A program made the position numbers and the translations under genes. Of a stretch of DNA of 9,931 nt, positions 7,385-9,931 are shown in pieces (within the stretch, counting starts at the first letter, position 1; each line of letters starts with the position of its first letter). Where the stretch lies: positions 1 through 9,931 of the forward strand of contig CAZTCD010000117.1 of the NCBI GenBank assembly GCA_964612065.1, read 5' to 3'. The notes under the pieces are model-generated. The model was not told the origin of the DNA. It did not search any database and saw nothing but the letters and a program-made list of their open reading frames with translations. Origin of the DNA: JAKFYM01 sp964612065 (lineage in GTDB: Bacteria; Bdellovibrionota; UBA1018; CAIPTA01).

Positions 7385-7484
7385 GTCAACTTTGACTGCT
7401 ACCAAGTGAGCATTGATCCTTAAGTTAGAGGTTTCTCACAGCTCAAAGCTAGAGCAAGAGCGCAATTTGAACTAAATTAAATAA
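7385..7484. other. WYL - DUF3883 intergenic region
   Basis: This 100-base gap opens with a short dyad GTCAA-CT-TTGAC (7385-7396), directly after the WYL stop. It contains a TTGACT at 7392-7397 without a matching -10 box. The last 25 bases are A/T-rich and carry no Shine-Dalgarno site before the DUF3883 ATG. I see no rho-independent terminator, so the DUF3883 gene may be read through from the WYL gene or use an unrecognised promoter. Confidence 0.3.
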
Positions 7485-8474
7485 ATGTCCAAACTGCGAG
7501 TAAGACCACTCTTGTACATTAACATACCTTGGATGGCGGAGTACCGCGGTGCCAGAGATGAAGATATTCCCAGGGGGAGCTTCAAGTTCACCTTAGCAAA
7601 TCCGAGGAGCGACCACACTCAGTACAACTTCAGCCCATATCGAGGGCGAGTCTACGGTGCTGTTCCGGGAAGTAATAACCCTCAACCTAGCCGTTTTTCT
7701 ACCAATGACCATGCGAACTTTGTGGATGGCATCACAGTAGTCTGGATCGCAAGTCATCCGGAGTTTCACGTCAAAGTAATTGTAGGATGGTATAGCAACG
7801 CTCGAGTTTGGTTTAGCAGGCAAGCGGCTCTAGGACCGTTTGGCAAAGCAAGACTAACAGCGGACGAAGGGTCGTGCGGTTTTTCCGTTGAAGGCCAGTA
7901 CTCAGCGGCGACTTTGATCAAACCAGCCGAAAGGCCGGAGCTCCCTGGCAACGTTCGGCTCGGGCGCAGTCCATTTTGGTACGGCACACCATTAGTGAAT
8001 AAGGCGGTCCGTCGATTGATTGAGGGAAAAGGAATCGCAAAGGCGCCAAAGAAAAGTTCGAAGAGCAAAAAGGCCATTGGGCGCTTCCTTCTAGACACTA
8101 AGGAGCGGAAGCGAATTGAATTGGCTGCCATGGGATTTGTGATGAAGCGCTATCTCGCAGCTGGTTATGAGGTTGAAGACAGAAGTGCTAAGAATTTGGG
8201 GTATGACATAAATGCCAAGGCTAAGAGTGGGGAGCTTTTTTTAGAGGTGAAAGGGACCAAGGGCGACATCGTAAACATTGAATTGACGCCAAATGAATAC
8301 AAATGCGCGAAAGCCAATCGTGATTCATTCCGCTTATGTGTGGTTCTAGGCGCATTGACTAAGAATTGCAGTCTTCGCATTTTTTCACCTACTGCAAGAT
8401 GCACGTCATGGAGAGACGAAGAAGGGAACACGCTCGAAACTCAAGAGCGCGTTGGCGCAAACATCAGCGAATAG
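7485..8474 (+). CDS. DUF3883 protein, nuclease-like C-terminus with N-terminal putative reader domain
   Basis: 329 residues. The C-terminal 120 residues match DUF3883 (PF13020): a helix beginning IELAAM (211-216), then GYEVEDRSAKNLGYDI (227-242), LFLEVKGTKGD (251-261), and LTPNEY with RLCVV. Asp241, Glu254 and Lys256 form a D-x12-ExK set typical of PD-(D/E)XK restriction-type folds. Residues 1-165 hold a separate domain with VVWIASHPEF and VIVGWYSNARVWF, a pattern I associate with N-terminal domains of other restriction-like proteins; its function is unknown and a modified-base or DNA reader is only a guess. A Lys/Ser-rich linker (185-197) joins the two. The ATG sits in an A/T-rich stretch with no Shine-Dalgarno site, unlike its neighbours, and the gene itself looks more A/T-rich than the operon to the left, which fits separate acquisition. 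It follows the WYL gene by 100 bases and no methylase gene is nearby. Confidence 0.92.
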   Translation: MSKLRVRPLLYINIPWMAEYRGARDEDIPRGSFKFTLANPRSDHTQYNFSPYRGRVYGAVPGSNNPQPSRFSTNDHANFVDGITVVWIASHPEFHVKVIVGWYSNARVWFSRQAALGPFGKARLTADEGSCGFSVEGQYSAATLIKPAERPELPGNVRLGRSPFWYGTPLVNKAVRRLIEGKGIAKAPKKSSKSKKAIGRFLLDTKERKRIELAAMGFVMKRYLAAGYEVEDRSAKNLGYDINAKAKSGELFLEVKGTKGDIVNIELTPNEYKCAKANRDSFRLCVVLGALTKNCSLRIFSPTARCTSWRDEEGNTLETQERVGANISE

Positions 8475-8544
8475 ACAACTAAAAATATTTTAAACACTTG
8501 AAGATTTTTGGCCCAAGATATTTTTGAGGGCGAGCTTGTCAGTA

Positions 8545-8575
8545 AGGCTGGCGCGTTGTTTCTTTCGCCTGGCCT
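8545..8575. terminator. Imperfect hairpin between convergent genes, weak terminator candidate
   Basis: In the 137-base gap between the convergent DUF3883 and 197-residue genes, AGGCTGGCG (8545-8553) can pair with CGCCTGGCCT (8566-8575), giving about nine pairs with one wobble and one bulge around a 12-base loop. No T-run follows on either strand, so rho-independent termination is doubtful. The rest of the gap shows only an A/T-rich AAAATATTTT palindrome near 8483-8492 just after the DUF3883 stop. Confidence 0.25.
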
Positions 8576-8611
8576 ATTCGATCAGAATATGTCCGGTAGT
8601 TTAGGATGTGG

Positions 8612-9205
8612 CTATTCGCAGACCATCTGTTTTCGCCAGGTCTTCACCTGGAGCGCACCTTGTTTTGAATGCACCTCGACTGCCGCCACATACGCGTTGA
8701 TGCTCATATTGCAGATATCATCAAACACGGAAACCTTTTCCTGACTATTCTTTATGCGAGCATGCCGCATTAGTGATTCAGCCCGCAGGTTTGAGAGGTC
8801 CACATTTGCATTTTCGACTAATGCTTTGTTTCCAGGGGCAACACAGTAGATGTCGCAGGCAATTGGTTTATATATAAGCTCGTTATCGCGCAGAAATGTC
8901 CATGCCTGCTGCGCCCCCTTCAAGCATTGACAAAAAGCAGCTAGATCAATTCCACTCGCCTCTCTCTTGACCTCGCAGGCTACCAATCTGCCGTTGCAGG
9001 ATATGCCCTTGAAATCAGCACCCTCGGAGTCAGGGCCGCCCAGCCAGACAATTGAATCGTCGCCAAGTATGTGATCTCCTGAATTCCAGTTCAATGAGGC
9101 CAAAATGCCAACTAGGTTATATTCTTTGCGGAAGGCAAGAGAACCAGATCTGGAGTCCAGGTTAGCCGGAGTTCGAATGCTTACTGTTTTTTCATTGAGT
9201 ATCAT
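8612..9205 (-). CDS. Unrecognised 197-residue protein, possible PD-(D/E)XK fold
   Basis: I do not recognise the family. The protein has no signal peptide or membrane segment. Its one suggestive element is GADFKGI (62-68) followed by LVACEVKREAS (74-84), giving Asp64-x13-Glu78-Val-Lys80 across what looks like a beta hairpin, the layout of PD-(D/E)XK nuclease-like folds. A helix with QQAW and a strand YKPIACDIYCVAP follow, compatible with that fold but not proof. The ATG overlaps the stop of the upstream ADP-ribosylglycohydrolase gene by four bases (ATGA) and has GAGGA 5 bases upstream, so it is a real, translationally coupled gene. This coupling suggests the two products work together. Alternatives are a structural partner or an inactive relative of a nuclease. 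It ends 137 bases from the convergent DUF3883 gene. Confidence 0.85.
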   Translation of the reverse strand: MILNEKTVSIRTPANLDSRSGSLAFRKEYNLVGILASLNWNSGDHILGDDSIVWLGGPDSEGADFKGISCNGRLVACEVKREASGIDLAAFCQCLKGAQQAWTFLRDNELIYKPIACDIYCVAPGNKALVENANVDLSNLRAESLMRHARIKNSQEKVSVFDDICNMSINAYVAAVEVHSKQGALQVKTWRKQMVCE

Positions 9206-9931
9206 TTTGTTCCTCGTATGGCGGCAAGAGCAGATCTAATACGCTCAGCTTCTTCCAGTCGCATCAGCCAGGATTTAGGGATACCCTCTACTCCAAAGTA
9301 GGCTCCACAGAGCGCCCCGGCAACGGCGCCGCAAGTGTCGGCATCATCCCCACGATTGACGATTTGAACAATCGCAGACGGGAAATCACTTCCTTTAATC
9401 AAGGCCCAGAAAGCGGCGGCCAAGGTGTGAACCACGTATCCGCTGGTGGGCAGATCTTGCCAGTCTAAAGTAGGAGCCTCTTGAATAGCTGAATGCAAAA
9501 CATCGTCTTCCTGGGCCATTCTTAAAGAGGCCCTCCAAACTATTGCCTTATCTTCCCCCTGAAGCGCTAACCGAAGCGCCGAAATGAAAACCTTGTCAGC
9601 CAACACGCATCTGGGGTGTGCGTGGGTAACAGATGCTTGAAGGCCGATCAATGATTCCAGAGCCATACGATTCAAAGATAAAAGTGCGAGTGGTGCGCAT
9701 CGCATTAGTGAACCATTCCCTTGGCTGTTCTCTTCTTGAGAACCACACTCCCCTAGCGGTATTCCTCGTCGGAGAAGATTGAGACCGAGCCGGGTAGTGT
9801 TGCCAATGTCGAGTGGGCCGCAGGTAAACCAGCGGAGAAAGTTCTGCTTTAGCAGGTCCGGGGAGAATGATTTACGGGACTCGATGGCCTCCAGCACGCA
9901 AAGCATCAGGTCGGTCTCATCGGTAGCCTGC
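9202..9931 (-). CDS. ADP-ribosylglycohydrolase (DraG/ARH family), partial at right edge
   Basis: The frame is open to the window edge: 242 complete codons are visible and the N-terminus lies beyond. The ATG at 9906 is internal, because the eight codons before it read QATDETDL, matching the TDDT metal-site motif of ADP-ribosyl_GH (PF03747) enzymes. The C-terminal half shows the second signature, NRGDDADTCGAVAGAL, followed by GIPKSW, and GNGSLMRCAPLAL with THAHPRC lies between. These enzymes remove ADP-ribose from Arg, Ser or nucleic acids using two magnesium ions. The only visible oddity is Glu in place of the second Asp of TDDT; the other visible metal positions are kept, so activity is plausible. 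It is the upstream gene of a coupled pair with the 197-residue protein. A role in reversing ADP-ribosylation by a toxin or defence enzyme outside the window is possible but unseen. Confidence 0.93.
   Translation of the reverse strand, partial: QATDETDLMLCVLEAIESRKSFSPDLLKQNFLRWFTCGPLDIGNTTRLGLNLLRRGIPLGECGSQEENSQGNGSLMRCAPLALLSLNRMALESLIGLQASVTHAHPRCVLADKVFISALRLALQGEDKAIVWRASLRMAQEDDVLHSAIQEAPTLDWQDLPTSGYVVHTLAAAFWALIKGSDFPSAIVQIVNRGDDADTCGAVAGALCGAYFGVEGIPKSWLMRLEEAERIRSALAAIRGTK

Noticed and set aside
7385..7396. Dyad GTCAA-CT-TTGAC just after the WYL stop as a terminator or WYL operator.
   Set aside because: Five-base arms with a two-base centre are too short to fold as RNA, no T-run follows, and it does not match the dyads in the divergent region.
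8508..8744. Plus-strand open frame of 78 codons after the DUF3883 gene.
   Set aside because: It runs antisense into the 197-residue gene, starts at a non-ATG codon without a ribosome site, and shows no family resemblance.
1..9931. CRISPR array or cas locus, prompted by the Cas4-like nuclease.
   Set aside because: I saw no regularly spaced direct repeats and no other cas gene; Cas4-like nucleases are common outside CRISPR loci.
1..9931. Insertion sequence, integrase or tRNA attachment site marking a mobile island.
   Set aside because: There is no transposase, integrase or tRNA-like sequence, and no long terminal repeats in the window. Mobility can only be guessed from gene content.

Overview
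The window looks like a bacterial chromosomal accessory region of the defence-island type. It is moderately GC-rich, and most genes have Shine-Dalgarno sites. It holds no ribosomal RNA, tRNA or housekeeping gene, so I cannot name a taxon. Seven protein genes fill almost all of it. Two run off the window edges, and the longest stretch without a gene is about 210 bases.

Left two thirds (1-6166, minus strand): a three-gene cluster transcribed right to left. First comes a 910-residue SF2 helicase whose C-terminal third is an amidoligase (glutamine-synthetase-fold COOH-NH2 ligase) domain. Next is a large protein with two AAA+ ATPase modules. Last is a protein with a Cas4/RecB-like PD-(D/E)XK nuclease region of the DUF2779 type, cut by the left edge. 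The gaps are 70 and 11 bases, so this is probably one operon.

Middle (6167-7384): a 210-base divergent control region carries a perfect 9-bp inverted repeat and a cluster of ATCC/GGAT arms. It is followed on the plus strand by a WYL-domain regulator with an N-terminal winged helix and a C-terminal WCX-like region. WYL regulators of this architecture (BrxR and CapW are the studied examples) control several anti-phage operons. It is the natural candidate regulator of the leftward operon.

Right third (7385-9931): a plus-strand DUF3883 protein with a nuclease-like D...ExK signature is convergent with a two-gene minus-strand unit. That unit is an ADP-ribosylglycohydrolase (cut by the right edge) and a small unrecognised protein with a possible D...ExK motif, overlapping it by ATGA.

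Working model (inference): the helicase-amidoligase, tandem AAA+ ATPase and Cas4-like nuclease form a DNA-processing complex controlled by the WYL protein. The amidoligase would add a covalent modification step to nucleic-acid remodelling. I do not recognise this gene set as any named defence system. The DUF3883 gene and the ADP-ribosylglycohydrolase pair look like separate neighbours in the same island.
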